From Unio delphinus (taxonomy: Eukaryota > Mollusca > Bivalvia > Unionida > Unionidae), in contig JAQISU010000025.1 in assembly GCA_029339505.1 (NCBI GenBank), forward strand, positions 6,106,001-6,170,000: a DNA stretch of 64,000 nt, in the 5' to 3' direction. Of the stretch, positions 1 to 54,469 are shown piece by piece. The notes below the pieces were generated by a model. That model searched no databases. It was not told where the DNA came from and saw only the letters and a program-made list of their open reading frames with translations. Position 1 is the first letter of the stretch. Each line of letters starts with the position of its first letter. Both the position numbers and the translations under genes were made by a program.

Positions 1-531
1 GAGAGATACAGACATAGATATTTGAGTTACATCAGTCACTCAATTATATGAATAATTTTGTTATATCTGTATAACACAGCCGCTATTTGAATTTCGTATA
101 CACTTTGTAACTTATAGAAAATGAACCCTACAAATATCATAGTCAATAACATTTATTTATGTAATTGATAAAGTTGTTATATTTTACATACTGGTACTTG
201 TGTTGTTATGTTCAGTATGTCTGCTCAGTTTTCTGTTATTCCATCCATTCCATATTTTATAGTATTGTTTACTCTGCCTAAGTAATGACACCTTGGTTAA
301 TCATCTCCTAAACAAAGATAACCAGAAACCTTAAGAGTTGGGAGGTCACACACATATCCACCACATCCAAACAGACATGAACAATTGTATAGCTGGTAGC
401 AATGATAATTAAACTATAATAATTATTTATATGAACTGTAAATATGAAAAAATGTTGGAATTATCCCTTGATGGTTCCTCGTTATGCTTAGTTCATATTT
501 CCAATTCTTTTCAACATGCTAGCCGGTATGT
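1..531. other. Upstream CRHBP intron or flank, nothing recognised
   Basis: AT-rich with stops in all frames; no repeat or coding signal seen. Confidence 0.6.
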
Positions 532-540
532 ACAATGTTT

Positions 541-776
541 GGGGTCCCGAGTGGTCAAAAGCGCTCTCCGTTACGGATCACTGCCACCACACCTCTGTCT
601 GCTTGGGTCTCAGATTCGGCCAAAGTTGGGTATGTGAGAAAGCGTGCCAGTAGCTTCCCGTGGGTAGGTGGTTCTTTCGGGGGTTTTCCCGGGTTCTTCC
701 TCCACGATTAATAATGGCCGTCATATATAGCGTATCGTGTGCTGAAACATGGCGTTAAACCCTAGAACAACAACGA
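541..776 (+). mobile_element. SINE family A, complete copy with target-site duplication
   Basis: A tRNA-derived head has box A-like GTCCCGAGTGGTCAAAAGCGC and a decayed box B. The body carries GTGAGAAAGC...GCCAGTAGCTTC and the 3' end reads GCGTTAAACCCTAGAACAAC. The same body and tail recur at 1893-2130. An 8-bp direct repeat ACAATGTT flanks it (532-539 and 777-784), which marks the insertion. Confidence 0.88.
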
Positions 777-784
777 ACAATGTT

Positions 785-2237
<1,453 letters not shown>

Positions 2238-2264
2238 CTCACTGAGCAAAGTACAGCTGTGGCA

Positions 2265-3215
2265 CATGTTGTTTTAACTGTCACATAAATACCATGTCAG
2301 GGTGTTTTAAAGTTCACATAAATACCATGACAGACTGTTTTAACTGTCACATAAATACCATGATAGTGTGTTTCAAGTGTCACATTAATACCATGACAGA
2401 GTGGTTCAACTCTCACATCAATACCTTGATAGAGTGTTTAAATTGTCACAATAATACCATGTCAGAATGTTTTAACTGTCACATGAATACCATAACAGAG
2501 AGTTTTAACTGTCACATAAATACCATAACAGAGAGTTTTAACTGTCACATAAATACCATAACAGAGAGTTTTAACTGTCACATAAATATCATAACAGAGA
2601 GTTTTAACTGTCACATGAATACCATAACAGAGAGTTTTAACTGTCACATAAATACCATAACAGAGAGTTTTAACTGTCACATAAATACCATAACAGAGAG
2701 TTTTAACTGTCACATAAACACAATAACATAGAATTTTAACTATCACATAAATACCATAACAGAGATTTTTAACTGTCACATAAATACCATAACAGAGAGT
2801 TTTAACTGTCACATGAATACCATAACAGAGAGTTTTATCTGTCACATTAATACCATGTCCGAATATTTTTTGGACACATTAATACCATGTCAGAATGTTT
2901 TAATGATAAGATAAATGCTGTGTCAAGTTTTTTCAACCTAATTGAAATGTCATGCTATACTGTAATAACAGTCACATTAATACCTTTTCAGAGTGTTAAA
3001 CGCTGACACAAATACCATGTCAGAGTATGTTAATAGTCACATTAATGCTGTATCGGAGTGGTTTAAGGATCACGCAAATAATATATCAGGTTGTTTCAAC
3101 GGTCTTAGAGTGTTTTAATAGTCGTTTTAATACAATTTCCAGAGTGTTTTGACGGTAGTATGAATACCATGACAGAGTGTTTTACCTGTTGCTTAAATTC
3201 CATGTTAGAATAATT
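2265..3215 (+). repeat. 33-bp minisatellite (AACTGTCACATAAATACCAT), degenerate at both ends
   Basis: The core at 2460-2850 is nearly regular: ACAGAGAGTTTTAACTGTCA, CATAAATACCATA. Because 33 is a multiple of three, both strands stay open (2294-2731 on +, 2462-2845 on -); these frames are products of the repeat. It lies in the intron just before CRHBP exon 3264-3474. Confidence 0.93.
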
Positions 3216-3263
3216 TAACGTCAACAGAAAGATTCAGTTTAAATTAATTTATATGTTTTTCAG

Positions 3264-7927
<4,664 letters not shown>

Positions 7928-8029
7928 TTCCTTCAAACAGTTTTATATATGTAAGTAGCAAGTGCAGTGTTTGATATAGTATATCGTTTTAAGGAAAGGA
8001 GGACTCTGTCTTCGATAATGATTATTGTT

Positions 8030-8936
8030 CTGATGATTGTGATGTCAGCAGTCTGTGTTTAGAGCATATCGTGATGTCAGCGGTCTGTGTTTAGAGCATA
8101 TCGTGATGTCAGCGGTCTGTGTTTAGAGCATATCGTGATGTCAGCGGTCTGTGTTTAGAGCATATCGTGATGTCAGCGGTCTGTGTTTAGAGCATATCGT
8201 GATGTCAGCGGTCTGTGTTTAGAGCATATCGTGATGTCAGAGGTCTGTGTTTAGAGCATATCGTGATGTCAGCGGTCTGTGTTTAGAGCATATTGTGATG
8301 TCAGCGGTCTGTGTTTAGAGCATATCGTGATGTCAGAGGTCTGTGTTTAGAGCATATCGTGATGTCAGCGGTCTGTGTTTAGAGCATATTGTGATGTCAG
8401 CGGTCTGTGTTTAGAGCATATCGTGATGTCAGCGGTCTGTGTTTAGAGCATATCGCGATGTCAGCGGTCTGTGTTTAGAGCATATTGCGATGTCAGCGGT
8501 CTGTGTTTAGAGCATATCGCGATGTCAGCGGTCTGTGTTTAGAGCATATCGCTATGCCAGCGGTCTGTGTTTAGAGCATATTGCGATGTCAGCGGTCTGT
8601 GTTTGGAGCATATCGCGATGTCAGCGGTCTGTGTTTAGAGCATATCGCGATGCCAGCGGTCTGTGTTTAGAGCATATCGTGATGTCAGAGGTCTGTGTTT
8701 AGAGCATATCGTGATGTCAGAGGTCTGTGTTTAGAGCATATCGTGATGTCAGCGGTCTGTGTTTAGAGCATATCGTGATGTCAGCGGTCTGCGTTTAGAG
8801 CATATCGTGATGTCAGCGGTCTGTGTTTAGAGCATATCGCGATGTCAGCGGTCTGTGTTTAGAGCATATCGCGATGTCAGCGGTCTGTGTTTAGAGCATA
8901 TCGTGATGCCAGCGGTCTGTGTTTAGAGCATATCGA
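8030..8936 (+). repeat. 32-bp minisatellite, about 28 copies
   Basis: The unit reads GATGTCAGCGGTCTGTGTTT, AGAGCATATCGT. It is highly homogeneous. Most variants are C/T or G/A changes in the TCGTG/TCGCG/TTGCG/TTGTG segment and GCGG/GAGG. It starts about 100 bases after the CRHBP stop codon. Confidence 0.96.
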
Positions 8937-9007
8937 AATTAATATATTATGTTCTATACAACTCTCATCATGTTGAACATAGTTTGTCTTTCTATTAAAT
9001 ATATCAA

Positions 9008-9315
9008 ATATGGTTTAAGTGATTAGAGCATCCGCCACGGATGTGATACGGACACCAGTCACAGGTGTCATACTAAATACTTACAAAATTGGTACTAACC
9101 GCAATCTCGCTTTGCACTCAAGATTAAGAGGTTAGTGTTAGCACAGGTCAGCCTGGTGTCACGATAATGTGACTGGGTGGGACATGATGTTACATGTCTG
9201 TTGGATGATCCCCAGGGCTAGACATCACAATAAACTGCCACACTGCAGACATCGTAGCGATATTGCTGCTAAATGTTTAGAGTTACGTTAAAAATCAAAA
9301 TCGCACACATACACA
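9008..9315 (+). mobile_element. SINE family B, copy 1 (diverged head)
   Basis: It shares the body GGTTAGTGTTAG, AATGTGACTGGGTGGGACAT, ACTGCCACACTGCAGACATCG and a CACACATACACA tail with the copies at 12994, 19128, 23779 and 25822. The tRNA-like head is degraded, with a partial box A in TGATTAGAGCATCCGCC. Confidence 0.85.
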
Positions 9316-9518
9316 TGCACGTCAGTTTCCATAAGTGATATCTACTACGTGACGTAGTTCACATTTTTTTATGTACAGGATTACAGTTAAACTTACATCA
9401 TAACTACAGATACTTAATCAAAAAAGAAAGGTTCAACTTTAAAGCCGTTAAAAGTAATGTGTTTTTCTTCTTTCACAAATTGCAATTGTTAGTGATTTAC
9501 ACATGAAACTGAGTAGTA

Positions 9519-9609
9519 TGTCTGCCTGCCTGCCTGCCTGCCTGCACTGCACGCACGAACGCACGCACGCACGCACGCACGTACGTACATATGTACATAC
9601 GTATGTATG

Positions 9610-9643
<34 letters not shown>

Positions 9644-9688
9644 TGTATGTATGTATGTATGTATGTATGTATGTATGTATGTATGTTG
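9519..9688 (+). repeat. Compound tetranucleotide array (TGCC)n-(CGCA)n-(CGTA)n-(TATG)n
   Basis: Neighbouring blocks differ by one or two substitutions per 4-base unit and stay in register: TGCC, GCAC/CGCA, CGTA, then a long TATG block. Open frames on both strands here are artefacts. Confidence 0.93.
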
Positions 9689-9904
9689 AGTCCCACTGAC
9701 TAAATATTGATGGCAACTTCATGTAATGGTCAATTTATTGCATCCACTTCAATTAGATATTAGCTTATGCCTATTTTTCTTTTCTTTTCAGGACATATTT
9801 TCAAAATTTGCATTGATTTACCAGCTGCTTCGCCTGTCTTTGTCATTCATAATCGGGAATTCACCTCTTACTTCGACAGAAAGCCTTGATTGATATCTTC
9901 CCTA

Positions 9905-9906
<2 letters not shown>

Positions 9907-9991
<85 letters not shown>
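9907..9991. repeat. (TA)n microsatellite
   Basis: About 85 bp of TA. Confidence 0.97.
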
Positions 9992-9992
<1 letters not shown>

Positions 9993-11214
9993 CTGAGATT
10001 ACATAATTAGACCTTTTTTTATAGAACAAAAAAAGAAGAAAAAGTCATCACTGCCTGAAAATATATAATATTTAAAGTTTAACCTAAGAAATGTAATCGT
10101 GCGCCAATCTGACCATTCCAGAGAAGGATTAAAGCATAGTATTAAAAAAAGACTGAATATGACAGTATATGAGATGCTTCTATATGTAATTTTAGAGGTG
10201 GATCGAATGTTGCTAAGTTTGAACTTGCTTCATTATACTAGAATATGTGATCAATTGAGCTGACGTATTTTTGTATTTAGCTTAAAGTTTGTGATAGTGG
10301 TAGAATACGAAAGAGAAACACTTAGTTACGTGGCATATTCAACAAGTTATCGACGTTCGAAATGCACCGAGCTTGAGATAAAATACCATCTGGGCCACGA
10401 CTTTACGTTATCGGGTGCATTAGAATGTTATAAAAGCTGTTCATAGTCTTCATTCAGGATGTCTTCTTTGGCTATAATCGCTTAGGAACCACTCAAGTCT
10501 TCACCATTCCCGACGTTGTTTGTCATCAATATTTGACTAATGGAAGTCTTTCCGGAATTTTTAACTATATTTCTTGAATAAAATGCTACTAGGACTCAGA
10601 ATTTTTGTGTTCAATGATTCCAGTTTTGACTTTAAGGAAGTAAATGCAATATTACAAACTCCCGGAAGCTAGATAATGTTTTTTTTTTTTCCTTTTCCAG
10701 TTTAAGTTCTTATTTCCATCGTTTAAAGATATATGGTTTAAATGGTATTTATGAGGGTGGAGTTGGCAACTACATAATCAGTCTTCGATTTAGTGCTTGC
10801 TCAGAAAACGCAAAAATAATGGGATTGTACAGCCATTCTTTGGGTATGAACCTTTATTTCCTTTTCAATACAGCTTTTTCATTTTAGTGTCGAAAGCATT
10901 AGAATATCCTGGGTTGATTCGAATGGAAAAGACTTATTTTCTTAGCAATTTATTTTTGACGTATTCAACGTTTCACAAATATAAGTGACAGATAATACAC
11001 TTGTTTGTAATCAAGACCGCTATGTGGAAATAAATGTGTGTATTAAACAGACATTATGAAGAAGAAATCTTCCACGTTGAACCATCAACCTTTTCAAGAT
11101 TGAATCATTGTCAAAAGTTGAAGTCGTCGAAAGAAACTATCACAAAAAATAATGGCTTGATAACTCGTACAAATTGGTGAGAGTGAACAATGACAAAAAT
11201 CCGGCAGAAAGGCT

Positions 11215-11405
11215 CCAACCAACCCACTCACTCCATACCACATTGTGATTGAGACACAAAATGCGCAACCTCCGATACAAATCTCGTCACAAGTTAGTTA
11301 CAACGCTGATAAATACAGTGAATTTACTTATGTGTTAATTGTTTGATTTCTGCATTCAAACACTCATTGCTATAGCCAAACAAAAGCATGTGTTAGGCTT
11401 AACAC
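11215..11405 (+). repeat. Diverged duplication, copy 1
   Basis: CCAACCCACTCACTCCATAC, GAGACACAAAATGCGCAACC, AACGCTG and ATTTCTGCATTCAAACACTC recur in the same order at 11883-12050. Confidence 0.75.
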
Positions 11406-11882
11406 ATGTGAATTTCCATTGAACAATTTAGGATTTAATCTGGTAATGGAATGTAGAGACGAGCGGGGAGATAGATATTGTCATAAAACCTCTGATAACA
11501 TTTACAGACAAAATATCTTAAATAGTAAATTGACAACCTTTCATGTACGAACGTGCCGAAGCTGCGAGCGCATGCGATTTAAACACTAAAATGTAAATTA
11601 ATATTCTCCAGAGGTTTAGCTAATCAGCAAATAATATATTCTTTGTTATTCTACATCTGGATGTCACATTGTCTAATTATTATGCTTTTTATAAATGGAC
11701 CTCCTTTTCTACCATGTGACTGAATGTAATCGGTCACGTGATGTAACACTGATTTGAAATGCTTAACACGTAAGTAAATGCGCGGGACTACTTCGGTACC
11801 AAATCCCGTCTCCAGTCTCCGCTTGGTCCAAATTTATTTTGTATCAACTCCTTGCACCATCACTACTCAAAATCTTATTTCA

Positions 11883-12050
11883 TCCAATCCACTCCCTCCA
11901 TAATACATTGTTATTTGAGACACAATATGCGTAACCTGCAATACAAAATCTCATCACAGGTTACAACGCTGTAGCCACATGGTCATTTCTGCATTCAAAC
12001 ACTCAACGCTGTAGCCAAACAAAAGAACATGTTTGGCTTGACAAACAGCG
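11883..12050 (+). repeat. Diverged duplication, copy 2
   Basis: Collinear with 11215-11405: CCAATCCACTCCCTCCATAA, GAGACACAATATGCGTAACC, ATTTCTGCATTCAAACACTC, GTAGCCAAACAAAAG. Nature unknown. Confidence 0.75.
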
Positions 12051-12639
12051 GTGCCGTCCTAAAGTACTGCCATTTCTTGAATATTACTTGATTAAATCAA
12101 TCGGCTGTTGTTAGTCAGGGTCAGTATCATACGGTAAAAGCAACAGGTGTTTGCTTATATTCGTTTCTGTATCTGTTTTTGTTGTCCAAAGATAGGAAGG
12201 CTAAACTTACAAAGAATAGCGGTGGAATGAAACAAAATCAGTCTCCCTCGTCAAGTCTTCGCTATGCAATTGATTATGCAAGCGAAAATCACGGGTGGTA
12301 TTATCGCGCCAAATGCAGACGATCGTGAAATAAAACTGTTTGTCGCCTATAATCTATTGGGAGTTTTTAAAGGAGTCAGCTCATTGGACGACATAAAGGA
12401 GAAAAATTTGAAAGATAAAGATTAAATGATCATGGCTAGCTGCCAAAGAACACGTTTGATCTAATCTCTCACAAAGTTATCAGACTTAATTTGCTTTGTG
12501 AATTATTAATAAAAGAACTTTGTTTTAAATACTGCGATGCATATTTAACCATGACCAATTAATCCAATGTTTCAAAACCTGAAAGCACGTTACCTGACTC
12601 AGGTAGTATAAACAACTGTAAAAAAAACATTCAATCATA

Positions 12640-12690
12640 TCGCTACGATGTCTGCAGTGTGACAGTTTATAGTAGGGTCTAGCACTATGA
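12640..12690 (-). mobile_element. SINE family B fragment (3' part)
   Basis: The reverse complement contains ATAAACTGTCACACTGCAGA and CATCGTAGCGATA, diagnostic of the family B 3' region. Only about 50 bp remain. Confidence 0.65.
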
Positions 12691-12725
12691 CATCAAACCG
12701 CATATATATTTCTTACGCACATACC

Positions 12726-12726
<1 letters not shown>

Positions 12727-12788
<62 letters not shown>
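12727..12788. repeat. (CA)n microsatellite
   Basis: About 60 bp; lies 40 bases right of a family B SINE fragment but on its head side, so it is not that copy's tail. Confidence 0.95.
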
Positions 12789-12790
<2 letters not shown>

Positions 12791-12989
12791 GTGGAGGACA
12801 AACTACAATGATTATATCTGCATCACATATACATCCTTGTCATCTAATGGCAAGTTGCCAAATAGTTGTATCCGCTTATTGAATGTTTTTCTTCAAAATT
12901 TCTTTTTGCACGTGAATAATTTTGCAGAAATGCATCAAAAAGTTTTAAAAATGCATCTTTATTTGTTGTCTGACTCAGGTAGTATAAGG

Positions 12990-12993
<4 letters not shown>

Positions 12994-13044
<51 letters not shown>

Positions 13045-13344
13045 TTGTATTTTGTAACGTAGCTGTAACAATGTTTTAGTAATATATCTACGATGTATGT
13101 ATGCAGTGCGACTGCTTAATGTGATGTCAAGCACTGGGACATCATGCCTCAGACATGTAGCATTATGTCCCACCCAGTCACATTATCCTGACATCGGACC
13201 GACCAGTCCTAACACTAATATGTAAATGATGAGTAGCTGTTAGTAGCATTTTTGTAAGTCTTCGGTACGACTCGACCGGGAATCAAATCCATGACCTACC
13301 GCATCCAAGGCGGACGCTCTGACCGCTAGACCGCCGGAGCGGTG
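12994..13344 (-). mobile_element. SINE family B, copy with well-preserved tRNA-like head
   Basis: Read on the - strand, the head at about 13344 is CCGGCGGTCTAGCGGTCAGA, then GCGTCCGCC and box B-like GATTTGATTCCCGG. The body with AATGTGACTGGGTGGGACAT follows and the copy ends in (CA)n, seen as (GT)n at 12994-13041 on the + strand. Confidence 0.88.
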
Positions 13345-13689
13345 TTAAACAACTTTATATAATATATTTAATTGCGGAAATATAGACATTTATTTTCAAA
13401 ATTTTTTTAACAATATTTTTCATTCCTATACTTCACATGTAGAAAATATATTACCTCAAGGGGCAATGCAGGATTTCATTATCATATCGTGCGACGCTTC
13501 AGTGTGTGTGTTGTGTGTGTCAACAGAACATACACTTACAGCAAGATAAAGGAGTATTGTGTAAGTAAAAGCAACAAATCCAGAATGCCAGAATGTATTA
13601 CCTTTCTGATACAGACTACCGTTCTCTTAGATCGCTTAATCAAACTATTGTCAGCCTATGAACATGACTGAAAATCGAGGTGAAGTTAC

Positions 13690-14940
13690 CGGGGGATGGG
13701 AGTCGCGGATGAGTGTCTTAAAAAGCAAAGATTGATGACAGTAATCTTACCAGAGGGGTGGTGGTTCCTGAAGAGTGTGCTAAAGAGCAAAGATTGATGA
13801 CAGTAATTTTAAAAGAGAGGTGGTGGTTTCTCAAGATTGTGCTAGAAAGCAAAGATTGATGACAGTAATCTTACCAGAGGGGTGGTGGTTTCTGAAGATT
13901 GTGCTAAAAAGCAAAGATTGATGACAGTAATTTTAAAAGAGAGGTGGTGGTTTCTCAAGATTGTGCTAGAAAGCAAAGGTTGATGACAGTAATCTTACCA
14001 GAGGGGTGGTGGTTTCTGAAGATTGTGCTAAAAAGCAAAGATTGATGACAGTAATTTTAAAAGAGAGGTGGTGGTTTCTCAAGATTGTGCTAAAAAGTTA
14101 AGATTGATGACAGTAATTTTAAAAGAGAGGTGGTGGTTTCTCAAGATTGTGCTAGAAAGCAAAGGCTGATGACAGTAGTCTTACCAGAGGGGTGGTGGTT
14201 TCTGAAGATTGTGCTAAAAAGCAAAGATTGATGACAGTAATTTTAAAAGAGGGGTGGTGGTTTCTGAAGATTGTGCTAAAAAGCAAAGATTGATGACAGT
14301 AATTTTAAAAGAGGGGTGGTGGTTTCTGAAGATTGTGCTAAAAAGTAAAGATTGATGACAGTAATTTTAAAAGAGGGGTGGTGGTTACTGAAGATTGTGC
14401 TAATAAGCATAGATTGATGACAGTAATTTTAAAAGAGGGGTGGTGGTTTCTGAAATTTGTGCTAATAAGCATAGATTGATGACAGTAATTTTAAAAGAGG
14501 GGTGGTGGTTACTGAAGATTGTGCTAATAAGCATAGATTGATGACAGTTATTTTAAAAGAGGGGTGGTGGTTACTGAAGATTGTGCTAATAAGCATAGAT
14601 TGATGACAGTAATTTTAAAAGAGGGGTGGTGGTTTCTGAAGATTGTGCTAAAAAGTAAAGATTGATGACAGTAATTTTAAAAGAGGGGTGGTGGTTACTG
14701 AAGATTGTGCTAATAAGCATAGATTGATGACAGTAATTTTAAAAGAGGGGTGGTGGTTTCTGAAGATTGTGCTAATAAGCATAGATTGATGACAGTAGTT
14801 TTAAAAGAGGGGTGGTGGTTACTGAAGATTGTGCTAATAAGCATAGATTGATGACAGTAATTTTAAAAGAGGGGTGGTGGTTACTGAAGATTGTGCTAAT
14901 AAGCATAGATTGATGACAGTACATTTGCCAGGTAGGTGGC
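13690..14940 (+). repeat. 61-bp minisatellite, about 20 copies
   Basis: The unit carries AGATTGATGACAGTAATTTT, AAAAGAGGGGTGGTGG, GAAGATTGTGCTAA. Variants TTTTAAAAGAG and CTTACCAGAGG alternate in the left third, then the array becomes uniform, with TTCTGAAG/TACTGAAG subtypes. Confidence 0.95.
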
Positions 14941-15359
14941 AGCTGTTTATGAGTACTAAATATGAAGATTCCTGAAAGTAATCGTAATTCAGCTTCAATT
15001 TTGTGTTATATAATAAAAAGGCAATTGTATCTACCGATACATTGCGTCTTTGTCTGTGAAATGCTAACCGTGCTAAAGAACAAATGATCTTGCAAACATT
15101 TTGTTATTTCAGAATCTTTACAAGAATTCTTTAAAATAATACAATTATTTACTGAATTTTTCGGCATATTATTAAACAATATTATGTTTGATAATCATCG
15201 GTTTTGCCGCAGCTCCACAATGATAATGGAGATAATTTCATCAACAATACATTTATTAGTTAATATAACAGTATGTATTCCACTGCCAAAACATTTAGCA
15301 TCTTCTTTAGTTTCATGTTCCTTCGTCATATTACTACAACAAAATCATTATTTTGGCGT
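14941..15359. other. Non-coding spacer between two minisatellites
   Basis: AT-rich; no feature seen. Confidence 0.6.
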
Positions 15360-15735
15360 GAAATATGTGGTGTGGCTCACAGCGTGTGACCCATTATCCA
15401 TATAAATCTATGGTGTGGCTCACAGCGTGTGGCCCATTATCCATGTAAATCTATGGTGTGGCTCACAGTGTGGCCCATTATCTATGTAAATCTATGCTGT
15501 TGCTCACAGTGTGGCCCATTATCCATGTAAATTTATGCTGTGGCTCACAGTGTGGCCCATTATCCATGTAAATCTATGATGTGGCTCACAGTATGGCCCA
15601 TTATCCATGTAAATCTATGGTGTGGCTCACAGTGTGGCCCATTATCTATGTAAATCTATGATGTGGCTCACAGTGTGGTCCCTTTTCTATGTAAATATAT
15701 GGTGTGGCTCGCAGCGTGTGTCCATTACCCATGCT
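15360..15735 (+). repeat. About 41-44-bp minisatellite, 8-9 copies
   Basis: Units read GTGTGGCTCACAG(CG)TGTGG, CCCATTATCCATGTAAATCT. The two left units carry an extra CG-TG. Confidence 0.93.
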
Positions 15736-16194
15736 GATAAGTCTATTCTTAAAGAACCGATATAAAGAAACAAAAGAAAAATATGCACACAAAAAACTGT
15801 TGTACAATTCATAAATGAAATTGCTTTAATCTAACCCAGACAGGAAAAACTTGTTGTTTAAAGAATCGATATTGGCGTTTTCTACATCAATCAACTGAAC
15901 CAGTTACCACCATTTTGTAACTGTGCAAAATAGAAGAATTGTGATGATTCTGAATGCATTTCTCTACCACAGAATTTCATCACATGTTTTATAACTAGAC
16001 AATTTCCCACTGTATGAGGCATGAATCTCTTCCTCCGACGCTCAGCAGGTATCTTCCACACAATGTGAAACAAAGGTTGTGAACAATGTCGTGACTTTTA
16101 TATCCGTGACTAAAGGCCTGAAATGAAAAGTGTATTGACTGCTGCAGAAGTATTATATAGTAAGTTTACATTATTAAAGCAGCAAGTATTGAAC
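15736..16194. other. Non-coding spacer
   Basis: The 60-codon - strand frame at 15891-16073 has no similarity that I recognise. Confidence 0.55.

Positions 16195-16269
<75 letters not shown>
16195..16269. repeat. (TA)n microsatellite
   Basis: About 70 bp of TA. Confidence 0.97.
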
Positions 16270-16271
<2 letters not shown>

Positions 16272-16559
16272 TTCTCCACTCAGAGAAGAAAACATACAAG
16301 CAAAGCAAAAATATTGTTAAGTAGTCCCAAAATAACCAGTATAAATAATTCATGTAATTTAATTTACTGGAACTCCTTTGTGTTTTTAGCGAAAAATAAT
16401 TCTTGTAATGCTTACAAGGTTTAACGTTTCCTACAGCTGTGATTTACTGGTATAAACCCAATTTATACAATCGACAAAATCTTAATAATTAAAAGATCTT
16501 CAAAAATTGGGATATCGCAAGTGAGTGATTTCGTCATTATTTGTGCATTACTTTCTAAA

Positions 16560-16740
16560 TCAATATATATCATGTTGTGATTGTGGAGGGATATAACATG
16601 TCACAGGGTGCGCAGTTCGACTCCTCGCTATTCCGTGGACTTGTTTAAAAAACAAGAACACCCCACCCGCACCCCCCCCCCCTAAAAAAAAACAAAAAAA
16701 AAAAAACAAGAAACAAACCAAAAAACAACAAAACAGCGAA
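16560..16740. repeat. Low-complexity C and A runs beside a tRNA-like box B
   Basis: GCGCAGTTCGACTCC resembles a box B; the region then runs into C13 and A-rich sequence. It may be a decayed SINE. Confidence 0.35.
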
Positions 16741-16891
16741 TCCACAAGCTTGGATAATAGAAATAAACACTTCTATTCATCAATCTGTTTTAATCCATAT
16801 ATAATAAGTTGACTATTCCATGATATGTCATACGATACGAGATCCTGTCAAAGCTACTAGTGCTTCTTACCGAAACTATTGTTTCTGGTTG

Positions 16892-17055
<164 letters not shown>

Positions 17056-17299
17056 TGCTTTCTCGTACAAATAAACACATCCATACACCCAACTCACACA
17101 CAAGATGATACCTTATGATACCTTATTAAATGTATCCAATAATATAATTGGACAGACCTCTATATTTATAGTTTACACGTCTTAAAGAGGAAAGGGTAAT
17201 TCCTAAGTACTCGTGACTTCTACAACTTATCTCCTCTAATATTGGCATGATTATATTATATCCACGTATCAGCAGCCGTCCACGTTATTAAGCCCAAAT

Positions 17300-19127
<1,828 letters not shown>

Positions 19128-19432
19128 CAGTTAGAGGGTCCACGTCGGAAGCGCTAGGTCGTGGGTTCGAGCCCCGACCGAGTCATACCAAAAGACTTAC
19201 AAACATGACACTAATTGCTGCCTCGCTAGGCGCTCAGCATAAACAGGCTAGTGTTAGGACTGGTCGGCCTGGTGTCAGGATAATGTGAATAGGTGGAACA
19301 TCATGCTACATGGCTGTGCCATTATGCCCCAAAGATAGATATCACTATAAACTGCCACACTGCAGACATCGTAGCGATATGACTGAACAACTGTTAAAGC
19401 TGCGTTAAAATTCCACCACACACACACACGCT
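19128..19432 (+). mobile_element. SINE family B, copy 3
   Basis: Box B GTGGGTTCGAGCCCC is intact. The body GGACTGGTCGGCCTGGTGTC, ATAATGTGAATAGGTGG, CTGCCACACTGCAGACATCG and the CACACACA tail match the family. The box A region is damaged. Confidence 0.87.
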
Positions 19433-19539
19433 ACAGCGAACTTCATCACCTTCCGTTTTGGATTTTCGTCAGGACTCGAACTCAAGTTCATTTGAACAAT
19501 TTATTAATAGGTCTTCTAATTTTTAATTCTGGGATTATT

Positions 19540-19692
19540 CATAATTTACTTTGGATTTGATTCTTTAAACAGAAAGTTCTATTTTTAACTTTTACCCTGG
19601 TTTTTTTTCTAGGGAAATAAATTATTTGTTAAATTTTACACATCTTTTTGTTTTCACTTCTTCATTCTTAATGTTTATTAGAGCCTATATAT
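19540..19692 (+). repeat. Dispersed repeat, copy 1 (possible LTR or 3' end)
   Basis: TTTGGATTTGATTCTTTAAA, then AATAAATT-TTTGTTAAATTT, GTTTTCACTTCTT and TTAGAGCCT match, in order and spacing, the segment at 56476-56625. The AATAAA suggests a polyadenylation region of a retroelement. Confidence 0.55.
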
Positions 19693-19926
19693 ATATATAT
19701 TCTATAATCATGTTTGTAGGATTATTAAGGGAGAGTGGATGAACTTTTCTTCTGAACCAGGATATTTTATTGTTTAACTCAATAACTCAAAGTACTTCTC
19801 ATTTTTCGGTCCAACTCACAGTAAAAATGTGTTTGTCCAGACACTAGTGAAAAGAAAGAATTTTCGCAAATAAATATCATGCCCATCTCAACCCAATTTA
19901 TTTCAAAACGTTTGTCCCTAACTTAC

Positions 19927-54171
<34,245 letters not shown>

Positions 54172-54469
54172 CTGGAGATAAAATGAAATTATATCTGAAC
54201 GTTGATGTCTCAGTAGTGAAGGTTGGCTAATTTGAGCAATGGTCAGTTACAAAACCAACAAGTAATGTCCTTCTCTGACTTTTTATACGTACTAGACACT
54301 AAACGTTAAATTAAATCTCACTACAAGGTGAGTTGTTTTAATTACGTTGTCGTATCAAACATTTGATTTATTGATAAATAGATGCAAAGGTAAGAAAGAG
54401 TTTTTTTATTAATCAATGCGGTCTACACCCATTCCTAAGTGGACATAAGGTTAAAATAGTTTTTCCTTC

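Larger units (their letters stand above)
9992..12639. other. Intergenic or EML 3' region without recognised gene
   Basis: It contains the duplicated pair at 11215/11883. A strong pyrimidine tract plus AG at 10680-10700 is followed on + by about 60 open codons (LSSYFHRLKIYGLNGIYEGG...), which is not recognisable. The missing last EML exon could lie here or up to 19.9 kb; none was identified. Confidence 0.4.

Noticed and set aside
2294..2845. Open frames of 145 codons (+) and 127 codons (-) with repeated SFNCHINTI or KTLCYGIYV
   Set aside because: Both are by-products of a 33-bp tandem repeat, whose period keeps all frames open; no start context, splice sites or domain.
8030..8936. CRISPR-like regular array
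   Set aside because: Units are contiguous with no unique spacers, and the DNA is plainly eukaryotic; it is a minisatellite.
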